Part shown: one piece after another, positions 15,003 through 22,345 of the stretch
Position numbering within the stretch: the stretch's first letter is position 1
Layout: each line of letters opens with the position of its first letter
Origin: Epulopiscium sp. Nele67-Bin004
GTDB lineage: Bacteria; Bacillota_A; Clostridia; Lachnospirales; Cellulosilyticaceae
Reading direction: 5' to 3'
DNA: 22,345 nucleotides
NCBI GenBank assembly: GCA_002007315.1
Contig: LNZQ01000039.1
Span: 1 to 22,345 of the forward strand
Position numbers and translations under genes: made by a program
The notes under the pieces: generated by a model
The model's database searches: none
Seen by the model: only the letters and a program-made list of their open reading frames with translations
What the model was told of the DNA's origin: nothing

Positions 15003-16100
15003 TTATAATCTTGGTAAATTTTGTCGTTCCATATACTCCATGTACTGGCTCACCATGATAGTAATTTTAAATATAATAGCATCGTCAAACTTGCGTAGGT
15101 CAAGACCTGTCGTTTTTAGTAGTTTGTCCAAACGATACACAAGCGTGTTACGGTGAATGTATAACTGTCTTGAAGTTTCTGATACATTCAAGCTGTTTTC
15201 AAAAAATTTGTTTACTGTCATCAAAGTTTCTTCGTCAAAGCTATCCACTTTTTTGCCTTTTAAAACTTCTTGTATAAACATTTTGCATAGAGGTAGCGGA
15301 AGTTGATAAATAATACGACCCACCCCTAGTTTTGAATAAGTAGAAATATGACCATCGCAATTGAATATTTTTCCTACTTCAAGTGCCATAGTTGCCTCTT
15401 TGTATGAACTTGAAACGTCTTTTAGGTCGTTTACAATTGTACCCACTGACATAGAAACTGGACTCATAGTTTCCGCACTAAGTGTGTCATAAATTGTGTG
15501 TGCAAACATTTCAAGTTCATCTTCATCTTTTGCTGAGAGTTCTTTTACTAAAATGATACTTCTTTCGTCAACTGCTGTAACAAAATCATGGGCTTTGTCT
15601 GGAAACAAGTTTCTAAGAACTTCCGAGATATTTGTATCTTTTATGTTTGAGCTTTCAACTAAGTACACCACACGAGGAACGTTGTTTTCTATGTGCAATT
15701 TTTTGGCTCTGCTATAAATGTCAACAAGTAGCAAGTTATCTAGAAGTAGATTTTTAATGAAATTGTCTTTATCAAATCGCTCTTTGTATGCAACAAGCAA
15801 ACTTTTTATTTGAAACGCTCCAAGCTTGCCTAGTTTGTATGCCTCATCATCACTGCCACGAACTGCCATAACATATTCAACAAGATACTCATCAAATATT
15901 TTTACGTAGTGTGAACCTTGCATTTCTTGACTATCGGCATGCGAATTGATAAACGACTCAACCTCTGCAACATATTCTCCAACTATACTTTCGCCAGTTG
16001 TAGCTATTACTTTAGCTTCTGCGTCTAGCACACAAAAATCCCTACGAGTTATTGATTTTAATCCTTCTATCGTATTTTGTAAAATTTGATTTGAAATCAT
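15003..16100 (-). CDS. CdaR/PucR-family transcriptional regulator
   Basis: 365 residues. The N-terminal part (about 1-120, DFCVLDAEAKVIATTGES...) resembles the sugar-diacid recognition domain of CdaR-type proteins. A GGDEF-like middle region (KEATMALEVGKIF) follows. The C-terminus has the PucR/CdaR helix-turn-helix, with LNVSETSRQLYIHRNTLVYRL visible as two parts: NVSETSRQLYIHRN and TLVYRLDKL. It probably binds DNA as a regulator of metabolism or of this operon; the ligand is unknown. A regulator of this kind directly upstream of ftsEX recurs in Lachnospiraceae as far as I recall. The ATG is preceded by GGAGAG. Confidence 0.85.
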   Translation of the reverse strand: MISNQILQNTIEGLKSITRRDFCVLDAEAKVIATTGESIVGEYVAEVESFINSHADSQEMQGSHYVKIFDEYLVEYVMAVRGSDDEAYKLGKLGAFQIKSLLVAYKERFDKDNFIKNLLLDNLLLVDIYSRAKKLHIENNVPRVVYLVESSNIKDTNISEVLRNLFPDKAHDFVTAVDERSIILVKELSAKDEDELEMFAHTIYDTLSAETMSPVSMSVGTIVNDLKDVSSSYKEATMALEVGKIFNCDGHISTYSKLGVGRIIYQLPLPLCKMFIQEVLKGKKVDSFDEETLMTVNKFFENSLNVSETSRQLYIHRNTLVYRLDKLLKTTGLDLRKFDDAIIFKITIMVSQYMEYMERQNLPRL

Positions 16101-16170
16101 TTCTTCACTCTCCTATCTAATATTTTGTTATAGCTTATTTTACCCTTTTTTTGTAGAAAAGAAAAGGTTA

Positions 16171-16200
16171 TTTACAAAAAAAGCTTATAGTTGATATAAT
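16171..16200 (+). promoter_or_regulatory. Promoter of the NADAR pseudogene
   Basis: TTTACA (16171-16176), 18 bases, TATAAT (16195-16200), then an AAGGAG ribosome binding site (16215-16220) nine bases before the ATG at 16230. The expression signals look intact although the gene is broken. Confidence 0.55.
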
Positions 16201-16229
16201 AAAAGAAAAATTTTAAGGAGTACATCAAA

Positions 16230-16493
16230 ATGAAACTAAAGAATAACTATAATGTTTTAGATATTATTAATGCACCTGCTTAAAATTATATATATTTTTG
16301 GGGGCATAGACCTAGCAAAGACGGTAGTATAACTACTAGTTGTTTAAGTCAATGGTATGTTAGCAATTTTAAATATGATGAGGTCACATATTAGTGTATG
16401 GAACAATTTATGATGGCACAAACAGCTAGGTTATTTGGAGATTTTGAAGTTTTAGAGCAAATATGCCCCTTGATACTTCATCTAGGGGCTTAA
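16230..16493 (+). pseudogene. NADAR-family (YbiA-like) pseudogene
   Basis: Reading straight from the ATG gives MKLKNNYNVLDIINAPA, a TAA (16281-16283), then NYIYFWGHRPSKDGSITT, SCLSQWYVSNFKYDEVTY, a TAG (16392-16394), and CMEQFMMAQTARLFGDFEV before ending at 16491-16493. The FWGHRPS, SQW, EQFMMA and ARLFGD blocks are those of NADAR proteins (RibA/RibD-fused-type N-glycosidases, YbiA), which are normally about 150-190 residues. Two in-frame stops in the same frame and a truncated C-terminus, with no frameshift needed, mark it as decayed. The promoter and ribosome binding site are preserved. In relatives, NADAR enzymes process ADP-ribose or riboflavin intermediates, and some act in phage defence or DNA ADP-ribosylation reversal. 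Confidence 0.85.
16465..16489. terminator. Possible hairpin at the end of the pseudogene
   Basis: GCCCCT ... AGGGGC with an inner GAT/ATC pair around ACTTC makes a compact stem. The following sequence is only moderately T-rich on either strand, so terminator function is uncertain. It lies between two convergent broken genes. Confidence 0.4.
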
Positions 16494-16501
16494 TCTAATA
16501 T

Positions 16502-17075
16502 TTATTCTGTTTTGTTTAACTGATATTCTACACTAAACCCAGTTGTAACCTCAATATTTTCCCAAGTATTGCCATCTGCACGATAAAATAATCCAACCAC
16601 CGAGCCATCAATCATAGTAGCTTCTAGCAAAAATACTTCACCCAAATTAACCTCCATAGGATAATTGTATATAGGATAAACGTCCCCGTTTGGTGGTATA
16701 TTTGACACTTGGTCATACGCTTCTTCTATTCTATAAGTAGCAATTGTTGAAAAACCTACCAACACTTCGCTAACATCAACCGTACCAAAATATGATGCAT
16801 CATACGTCACATTATTTATCACTATTTCGTCAATTCGGGTAGGCTCTACCTTAACTGCCAAATGTGATAAATCTTCAACAGATATTATATCACCATATTT
16901 ATCAATTAATTGTGTTGCCATCGTAACGGTCTGAATGTTGTTCTCCATACAAATAAACGTTGCCATATTCTGGCTGAAATTCAGCAACTATTTCTGTTTC
17001 GCCTATTTATTCATTAGCATAAGCACTTGTTGTTAATAGCAAAGTTGCTCCTAACACTAATAATTTTTTGTTCAT
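16502..17075 (-). pseudogene. Broken small secreted-protein gene
   Basis: The true start is the ATG at 17075, behind AAAGGAGAAG. It reads a signal peptide, MNKKLLVLGATLLLTTSAYA, then NE and a TAA at 17009-17007. The same frame continues IGETEIVAEFQPEYGNVYLY and closes again soon after. The body lies in another frame from about 16920 (TQLIDKYGDIISVEDLSHL) and stays open to the stop at 16502, ending GLFYRADGNTWENIEVTTG and a short tail. So there is at least one nonsense change and one frameshift. An intact ancestor would be roughly 185-190 residues, exported, with no domain I recognise. A 161-residue open frame starting at 16987 has no ribosome binding site and is not a real gene start. Confidence 0.7.
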
Positions 17076-17096
17076 TGTCTTCTCCTTTAGTAAATA

Positions 17097-17783
17097 CTAT
17101 CTTTTTCTTAGTCGTACTATCATAATTATTGGCGTTTTTTCATCTGGAAACGGTATTTCATAAAATCCATCTACACAAAACCCAGTGCTAAAAGCCAAAT
17201 TAAAAATATCGCTAATAGAACGATGATAATAATTTTGTAATGCTGGTTGCCCCTCGATTGCAACACCTTTATTTATTTTGCTGGTAAAATAATCTCCATT
17301 TTCATAGGTGAAGCAAGGGTGATGCGTTGCAAATACAAATATACCATCATCTTCAAGTATATCATATACAGCCTTAAAAGGCGATGATATACCCGACATG
17401 TCCATTATTGCCAAGTTTGAAACAGCTTTCGAGAATAGCCTATCCCCTTTTAAACTTATTATGTCGTCATAGTTTGTTGCATCACAAACTTTAAATGTAA
17501 CTTTATCTAGCACATTTTTTCGGCGTTTAGTTGCAAGTTCTATCATTTTGTGGCTATAGTCAAAAGCAACAACTTTAGCTCCTTGCTGTGCCATTCGCTC
17601 CGAAAAATTTCCGTTGCCACAAGCAATGTCAAGCACATAATCATCTTTACTCACATTAAGCAGTTTTTCAACACTTGGTCGCACCAAATCTCGGTGAAAA
17701 TCGTTGGAGTTGTCCCCCATATAGTCGTCCCAAAATTTGGCGTTTTCTTCCCAAGCTTGTAATCCGTTATCTTCAAAATTCAT
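17097..17783 (-). CDS. Class I SAM-dependent methyltransferase
   Basis: 228 residues from the ATG at 17783, eight bases after AAAGGAG. The 17810 in-frame start would overlap the upstream gene and lacks a site. Motif I is VLDIACGNGNFSERM (near 50-64), followed by VVAFDYSHKMIELA (motif II) and DDGIFVFATHHPCF (motif IV-like, near 150). This is the UbiE/Methyltransf_11/25-type fold acting on small molecules; the substrate is unknown. It starts 14 bases after the ATPase gene's stop and is probably cotranscribed with it. Confidence 0.88.
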   Translation of the reverse strand: MNFEDNGLQAWEENAKFWDDYMGDNSNDFHRDLVRPSVEKLLNVSKDDYVLDIACGNGNFSERMAQQGAKVVAFDYSHKMIELATKRRKNVLDKVTFKVCDATNYDDIISLKGDRLFSKAVSNLAIMDMSGISSPFKAVYDILEDDGIFVFATHHPCFTYENGDYFTSKINKGVAIEGQPALQNYYHRSISDIFNLAFSTGFCVDGFYEIPFPDEKTPIIMIVRLRKR

Positions 17784-17796
17784 AAAAGTTTCTCCT

Positions 17797-19350
17797 TTAT
17801 TTATACTCAAGCTCCATGACTTGGCATGTATGATCTTTACCTTCCGTATAATCTATGCCAACAATCAAAATATTTCTCTTATATCGCTCAAATAACGTTG
17901 AGGCATATTCCTGTTGAAGTATCTGGTCAATAGCAACTTGTGTTCCCTTGTTACGCTTCAGCTCTATAACAATAGGTATATCTCTTGATGTTAATGGGTG
18001 AAATATAAAATCAGCACGCCCTCTGCCTGTATGCTCCTCTTTTTTAATAATATACTTACTCCTTGCCGACAAATATGCAAGACTTACCACACTACTAAGA
18101 CCATTTTCATGGTTATAATCATATAAAGATATTTCTCTATTGTGAATGTTGTGTAATATTTTTGCCATAGTTTCTGTATCACGAGCCAACGTTGCTTTTA
18201 ACATCAATCTTGATTCTTTAAACATATCAACTTCACCACTAAAGCATTTATCTTTCAGTGCCTTTTCAAACTCACCCATCAATTCCCTATTCGGTATGCT
18301 TAGCAGTCCCTCAGAATATGTTAAAAATCCCAACGTTATCATAGCCGAATAAATTTCTTCCTTAGTTTGTGGTGGCTGTTGCCCTGCTCTAAACTCCTCA
18401 ATATCATCAATTTCTATTTCCTCATGACCAACCATTCTAACAACATCATCTCTTACGCCTATTGGATCTATCTCCAAATATTCTAAAACTTCATTCATAG
18501 CTCCAGTGTTTACCCAATAACTTTTACACTTTTTCTTGAGTATAGCAATGTTCACGCTTCTAGGGTTAAAAATTTTTAGTCCACTTTCCATTTTATAACC
18601 ATTATACCAATGTTCAAGTTCTTCATAGGGCATATTGTGTTTGTTAGATAAACTATGCACTTCATCTTCTGTAAATCCAAAAAATTCTTCAAACACACCG
18701 TCATCTAGCAGTGTATATTCCTCAAACATATTTAGAGCCGAACCTGACGAATGTTTTTTTATAGGCAATATCCCCGTCATATAACATAGCGACACATACG
18801 AACGACCTTTCAATAAAACACGCAAAAAGTCTAAAAAGTCTTCATGATGACTAACATATATTCCTTTGTTAAATATAAAATCCCATTCATCAAATATAAA
18901 TATAAATTCATCATCAGTAGCCAAAAATTTATTTGATAAAGTATCGTACTTTGAAAAATCTATATGTTGGTATGCATTGCATAAATCCTCTGATATTTCA
19001 TTAATAATTCTGCTGATATAACTACTATAATCTTCAGGTATTTCTTTTTTTATAGAAAAATCTATTTTTATAGTATTATATTTATTTAAGTGGGCATCAT
19101 ACGTATTTTCTTTACTAATAGATAACTTATCAAAAATTGGTTTTGCATCAATTGCTTTTGTATAATAACTTTCGATTAGATTAGTTATTTCAGACTTTCC
19201 AAAACGACGGGGACGTGTTATACAAATAAATTTATTTGTTGTGTTAAGTCGTCTATTTAATATTTTGATTATCATTGATTTATCAATAAACACCTCGCTA
19301 TTTACTAAGTGTACAAAATTTTTATAGCTCTCTTGTGTGTTTAAATACAT
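17797..19350 (-). CDS. AAA-ATPase-like protein with C-terminal PD-(D/E)XK domain
   Basis: 517 residues from the ATG at 19350, eight bases after AAGGAG; the GTG at 19359 is too near the site. The N-terminus has the family's opening (FVHLVNSEVFIDKSMII), a Walker-A-like RPRRFGKSE (46-54) and Walker B FIFIFDEWDFIF. The middle has SLCYMTGILPIKK, FFGFTEDEV, WYNGYKM and FNPRSV, all typical of the AAA-ATPase_like/DUF1703 family. The C-terminal domain carries RGRADFIFH and IPIVIELKR (Asp447, Glu463, Lys465 approximately), a PD-(D/E)XK nuclease signature. The family is hugely expanded in some gut bacteria and archaea; its role is unknown. A promoter with TATAAT lies just upstream. Confidence 0.9.
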   Translation of the reverse strand: MYLNTQESYKNFVHLVNSEVFIDKSMIIKILNRRLNTTNKFICITRPRRFGKSEITNLIESYYTKAIDAKPIFDKLSISKENTYDAHLNKYNTIKIDFSIKKEIPEDYSSYISRIINEISEDLCNAYQHIDFSKYDTLSNKFLATDDEFIFIFDEWDFIFNKGIYVSHHEDFLDFLRVLLKGRSYVSLCYMTGILPIKKHSSGSALNMFEEYTLLDDGVFEEFFGFTEDEVHSLSNKHNMPYEELEHWYNGYKMESGLKIFNPRSVNIAILKKKCKSYWVNTGAMNEVLEYLEIDPIGVRDDVVRMVGHEEIEIDDIEEFRAGQQPPQTKEEIYSAMITLGFLTYSEGLLSIPNRELMGEFEKALKDKCFSGEVDMFKESRLMLKATLARDTETMAKILHNIHNREISLYDYNHENGLSSVVSLAYLSARSKYIIKKEEHTGRGRADFIFHPLTSRDIPIVIELKRNKGTQVAIDQILQQEYASTLFERYKRNILIVGIDYTEGKDHTCQVMELEYK

Positions 19351-19373
19351 ATTTATCACTCCTTTTTATAAAT

Positions 19374-19402
19374 ATTATAGCCAACCCACGCAAAAAAGTG
19401 AA
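19374..19402 (-). promoter_or_regulatory. Promoter for the AAA-ATPase gene, overlapping a terminator
   Basis: On the minus strand TTCACT (19402-19397), 17 bases, TATAAT (19379-19374), 24 bases before the start codon at 19350. The -35 box lies inside the right arm of the transporter terminator. Confidence 0.5.
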
Positions 19403-19432
19403 GAGCTAAACTTATTATTTAACTCTTCACTT
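19396..19432 (-). terminator. Terminator overlapping the end of the MFS gene
   Basis: AAGTGAAGAGCTAAA (19396-19410) pairs with TTTAACTCTTCACTT (19418-19432), one mismatch, loop of seven. On the minus strand the stem is followed by TTTT. The MFS stop codon (19421-19419) lies within the stem. Confidence 0.85.
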
Positions 19433-20630
19433 CATTAGATATCGTTATTTTATTCATTTGTGGATTTAAACTAATTAACATATAGCCTAACACAAAAACA
19501 GCTGTTATAAACAAAATACCTAAAATAATATTTATTTGCATCAAAAATCCTATAATCAATATCCCCACTCCAGGTGTTAGCAAAATTAGGCTGTCTATCC
19601 CACCAAGTATACGCCCTCTTATTTGTGGCTCAATTTGTTGAACTGTATAATTGAAAAAGGGTTGTGTAAATGAGTCAAAAATTCCATATAACATAAAGCT
19701 TAATAAAACTAAAATCTCTATCTCATACGCAAAAATCAAAGCAAACATCACAACAGCCGACCCTATCATTCCAATTTTAAAAGTTTGTGATACTAAACTT
19801 GAATACCTCACTATCAAAGCCATTCCCACAATCTCGCCTATCATCAAAGCCGATTTTATCAAGCTCATATATGACGCACTGCCTGCATATGTTGCCAAAT
19901 ATAAAGGAAATTGATTTGGTATGTATCCATATATCAAATTCAATGTCATCATAATTGCAATAAAACTCAATATGTATTTTGATGTCTTCACATAATCAAA
20001 CAAATATCTAATATCATCTATCACACTTACAAAAATATTTTTAACAGAATTGTTTGCAACCACCTCTGTAATAGGCTGATAACTTACTAAGCTAAAAATT
20101 ACAAAACATAAAATATACGTTGCAATGTCAAATAGAAAAATTGTATTTAACGATAAAGTGTCTATCATAACCCCTACAACTATGCTACCAAAAATAATCG
20201 TTATTCTACTAGAAATTGTGAGTATAGATTGAAATTTTAAATACTCATTATCTTTAAACTTTTCAGCACACATCAGCACCCAACTTTTTCTAAACACTTC
20301 ATTTGAAATGTCGTTAATCAGAATAAACACAAGTCCTATCGTGACAATAGAATTTACATACAAATTGCAACATATCATAAACGCTGAAATAATTATAGTT
20401 GACGCTATTATAGATAATTGCACAAGTTTTTTCTTATTAAATTTGTCAACTATTATCCCTGAAAATATCGAAATAATAGCCCTAAAAGTAATTGATGTTG
20501 CCATTATGTATGCCGAATTCATTACATCGCCCGTTAGTGCAACTATGTTCCACATGATAGCCAAATCAAATATAACATCACCTATGTTATTAATAATAAT
20601 CGCTAGATAAATATAAATTTTATCTTTCAC
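19419..20630 (-). CDS. Major facilitator superfamily transporter
   Basis: 403 residues with 10-12 hydrophobic helices, starting KDKIYIYLAIIINNIGDVIF. The loop GIIVDKFNKKKLVQLS has the MFS loop 2-3 signature (G...D...KK), and the midpoint loop (VANNSVKNIFVSVID) separates two six-helix halves. It resembles MFS exporters such as the MefA/macrolide-efflux-like group. Translation probably starts at GTG 20630, which overlaps the TGA of the SPASM fragment in GTGA, with GGAGTGA six bases upstream, so the two were translated together. Substrate unknown; if the upstream gene belonged to a peptide-maturation system, export of the modified peptide is a reasonable guess. Confidence 0.88.
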   Translation of the reverse strand: MKDKIYIYLAIIINNIGDVIFDLAIMWNIVALTGDVMNSAYIMATSITFRAIISIFSGIIVDKFNKKKLVQLSIIASTIIISAFMICCNLYVNSIVTIGLVFILINDISNEVFRKSWVLMCAEKFKDNEYLKFQSILTISSRITIIFGSIVVGVMIDTLSLNTIFLFDIATYILCFVIFSLVSYQPITEVVANNSVKNIFVSVIDDIRYLFDYVKTSKYILSFIAIMMTLNLIYGYIPNQFPLYLATYAGSASYMSLIKSALMIGEIVGMALIVRYSSLVSQTFKIGMIGSAVVMFALIFAYEIEILVLLSFMLYGIFDSFTQPFFNYTVQQIEPQIRGRILGGIDSLILLTPGVGILIIGFLMQINIILGILFITAVFVLGYMLISLNPQMNKITISNEVKS

Positions 20631-21059
20631 TGCTGTTCACTCCATAGCCATAAGGCAAATTTAAAATACTCACAATTAAAATTACATATTTTATTATCAT
20701 GTTCTTCTGCTCGGCAGCCTCCCCCACAAAAATATTTTATGCCACATTTCTTACAATCCTTTTTATCTTTAACTAATTGATATTCTATAATATGTTTTCT
20801 ATTCCATATAATTTTTTCTATTGCTTTGTCCTCATAAATATTTGTAATAATTTTCTCTAAATTTTCTTCTTTAACACAAGGATATACATTACTAAGATAA
20901 TCTATTCTATTTACATGTTTTAAATACTCTTCCAAAGTATTCAAATGATTTTTTTGCTGCCGAGCAACCAAAGACATCTAAAAAATGTGGTTTATTCGTA
21001 TTTACAAAAGATTCTTGTGTATCAGAAATTGTAACTAATTTTGATTTATTTTCCATCAT
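20627..21059 (-). pseudogene. Frameshifted SPASM-domain fragment with leader-like N-terminus
   Basis: From ATG 21059, behind AAAGGAGTA, the frame reads MMENKSKLVTISDTQESFV, then NTNKPHFLDVFGCSAAKK, and soon stops. A second frame from about 20955 to the TGA at 20629-20627 encodes a SPASM domain of radical-SAM peptide maturases: YPCVKEE, NIYEDKAIEK and CKKCGIKYFCGGGCRAE, followed by CNFNCEYFKFAL. The two frames meet at a run of seven A (20955-20949 on the minus strand). Removing one A joins them into one product of about 143 residues. The radical-SAM core (CxxxCxxC, TIM barrel) is missing, so this is either a maturase deleted for its first ~250-300 residues and fused to a precursor-like start, or a stand-alone SPASM-type accessory protein. 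The internal ATG at 20977 has no ribosome binding site. Confidence 0.65.
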
Positions 21060-21168
21060 TTACTCCTTTATTCAAATATTTATACCCTCTCTACATAGTT
21101 ATTGTTACATATTAGTCCATATATATCAATACATTCAAATAAATTGTTATTAGCTAAGCTATAAAAAA

Positions 21169-21191
21169 GCGACTCCCACTCGGAAAGTCGC
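21169..21191 (-). terminator. Terminator after the surface-protein gene
   Basis: GCGACT (21169-21174) and AGTCGC (21186-21191) form the stem, and on the minus strand TTTTTT follows directly. The gene's stop is 16 bases upstream. Confidence 0.88.
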
Positions 21192-21206
21192 CCAACTTAA
21201 TTTTAT

Positions 21207-22345
21207 TTAAAAATCAATTTTGCCCCAATCGCTTTCTTCAATCAAAGCAAATAATACTGGTGCCGATGAACCATTTGGCAACATATATTTAAAGCTTCTT
21301 GTTTCCCCAGCCTTAACAATTCCAAGGAATGTTGAACGCTTAGAATCTGGGAACATACCACTGCTTGGCACGTTTATCGGCACACCGTCAGACCAGTGTA
21401 TCGCACCTTTAAACGACGTTCCTCGTGGATTTAAAATTACTGCTGTATCTTCATTTCCACCTTTAATTGTAATATGATACTCAACTCCATAGTTTCCTTT
21501 GTTGTATGCAGTTTCACCTGTTATTCCATCATATCCAACAACCCATTCTTCCAGACCTTCACCAACAACAAATTTCACAGGCTGGCTAATACCAATCATA
21601 TCAACTGTTATTCGTTGGTTATACACTGGGAACGTACCCCTTGGGTGAACGTCTTGGTCAAGATAAACGTACATATCTAAATCTTCAGCAGTTGCATCAA
21701 CCCCAACAGCTACAACGCTTGCCTTAACTTCGCCTTTAAAGTTGAAATCAAATATTCCCGAAATTACGGCATTTTGTACCCACGTTCTATCTCCACTATC
21801 ATAATACACAAATCTTTCACCAGGCATAATAACTATATTTTCTTGTGTATCTGCACTAAGTGAATCATATAACAGCGTTTGCCCAACAAATAATACGTCA
21901 GTTGATGGTCCTTTTATAACTGCATTTGAAATTCTACCCTCAACTGGTGAGTCGCTTGTATTTTCAAATATAATCATAATTTTCTTTTGGTCAAACGTAT
22001 CCATTTGATTTATATGATGAATCATCATTCTACCATCACCAACAAGAGTTTCTTCATACAAGATACCTTCTGCAACAACAACTTCTGGCGAGTTACTTAT
22101 TACTAGCATACCATGTCCATTAGCTATAGTTGTGTCTATATCTCTAAACTCTCTAAAGTTGTAACTACCAAAGTTTGCGATTGTAGCCCCAATTTGACCT
22201 GCTCTAAGAACTGCCTCAAGCTCCGTCATTGCCGACTCGCCACCTTCAATTGTAACTGTCGTTGTAGCCGTATCGCTCCAGTTTCCTGCATCATCTTCAA
22301 GCTGTAGTGTTACTATATAGTTTCCTTCTTCATATATTACTTCTG
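21207..22345 (-). CDS. Surface/secreted protein, 5' end outside the window
   Basis: The frame is open from the window edge (22343) to the stop at 21207, about 378 residues. It opens with an Ig/PKD-like strand pattern, YEEGNYIVTLQLEDDAGNWS and then DTATTTVTIEGG, which suggests an extracellular domain. The remainder is beta-rich with no recognised catalytic motif: NFREFRDIDTTIANG, MPGERFVYYDSGDRTWVQN, DLDMYVYLDQDVHPRG and a C-terminal FALIEESDWGKIDF. An internal ATG at 22229 without a ribosome binding site is not the start. Probably an exported, possibly multi-domain surface protein; the function is unknown and no cell-wall sorting signal is seen at its C-terminus. Confidence 0.75.
   Translation of the reverse strand, partial: EVIYEEGNYIVTLQLEDDAGNWSDTATTTVTIEGGESAMTELEAVLRAGQIGATIANFGSYNFREFRDIDTTIANGHGMLVISNSPEVVVAEGILYEETLVGDGRMMIHHINQMDTFDQKKIMIIFENTSDSPVEGRISNAVIKGPSTDVLFVGQTLLYDSLSADTQENIVIMPGERFVYYDSGDRTWVQNAVISGIFDFNFKGEVKASVVAVGVDATAEDLDMYVYLDQDVHPRGTFPVYNQRITVDMIGISQPVKFVVGEGLEEWVVGYDGITGETAYNKGNYGVEYHITIKGGNEDTAVILNPRGTSFKGAIHWSDGVPINVPSSGMFPDSKRSTFLGIVKAGETRSFKYMLPNGSSAPVLFALIEESDWGKIDF

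Noticed and set aside
16230..16493. Stop-codon reassignment in this organism
   Set aside because: TAA, TAG and TGA all terminate intact genes in this window, and only this gene shows internal stops with no frameshift.
20627..20977. A normal 116-residue gene starting at the internal ATG
   Set aside because: A stop codon directly precedes that ATG, there is no ribosome binding site, and the good site lies at 21059 in another frame.

Overview
The window joins two unrelated DNAs. Bases 1 to about 2058 are vertebrate, probably teleost. They hold, on the minus strand, the last two coding exons of a G-protein-coupled receptor kinase 3 gene (GRK3/ADRBK2), with GT-AG splice sites, a 98-base intron and the family's terminal Asn-Gly-Leu. 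Behind these lies intronic DNA with a roughly 620-base element flanked by inverted repeats. From about 2063 to the end the DNA is AT-rich and bacterial: tightly packed genes with strong AAGGAG-type ribosome binding sites, and intrinsic terminators. The gene content suggests a low-GC Clostridia member (Lachnospirales-like). With fish DNA beside it, a fish-gut symbiont of the Epulonipiscium type is a reasonable guess, but that is inference. The join cuts bacterial trmB inside its conserved core, so it is most simply a chimeric contig or amplification product, not gene transfer.

Bacterial layout, left to right. (1) 2063-4653, minus: two tandem paralogues of HD-GYP type with degenerate HD motifs, then truncated trmB. 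(2) 4747-8499, minus: a 1250-residue, very acidic and proline-rich repeat protein of unknown function. (3) 8669-9886, plus: an Rpn/PD-(D/E)XK 'transposase-like' nuclease with a heptad-repeat tail. (4) 9935-11956, minus: ksgA and, upstream of it, a YabE-like G5/3D cell-wall protein, an order also known in Bacillus. (5) 12235-16100, minus: a CdaR/PucR-type regulator, ftsE, ftsX and a PcsB/EnvC-like M23 peptidase, a coherent cell-wall-hydrolysis operon. (6) 16230-17075: two decayed genes facing each other, a NADAR-family pseudogene (plus) and a broken secreted-protein gene (minus). (7) 17097-19350, minus: an AAA-ATPase/PD-(D/E)XK protein and a SAM methyltransferase. (8) 19419-21059, minus: an MFS transporter preceded by a SPASM-domain remnant with a frame break, perhaps the relic of a radical-SAM peptide-maturation locus. 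(9) 21207 to the end, minus: the C-terminal part of a surface or secreted protein with a PKD/Ig-like stretch.

The best-understood unit is the envelope block. FtsE and FtsX form the membrane complex that activates a periplasmic or extracellular coiled-coil M23 hydrolase, and the 3D-domain protein next door probably also acts on peptidoglycan. The most unusual items are the chimeric junction at the end of an inverted repeat, the repeat protein, the paired HD-GYP proteins lacking metal ligands, and the three damaged genes between 16.2 and 21.1 kb.
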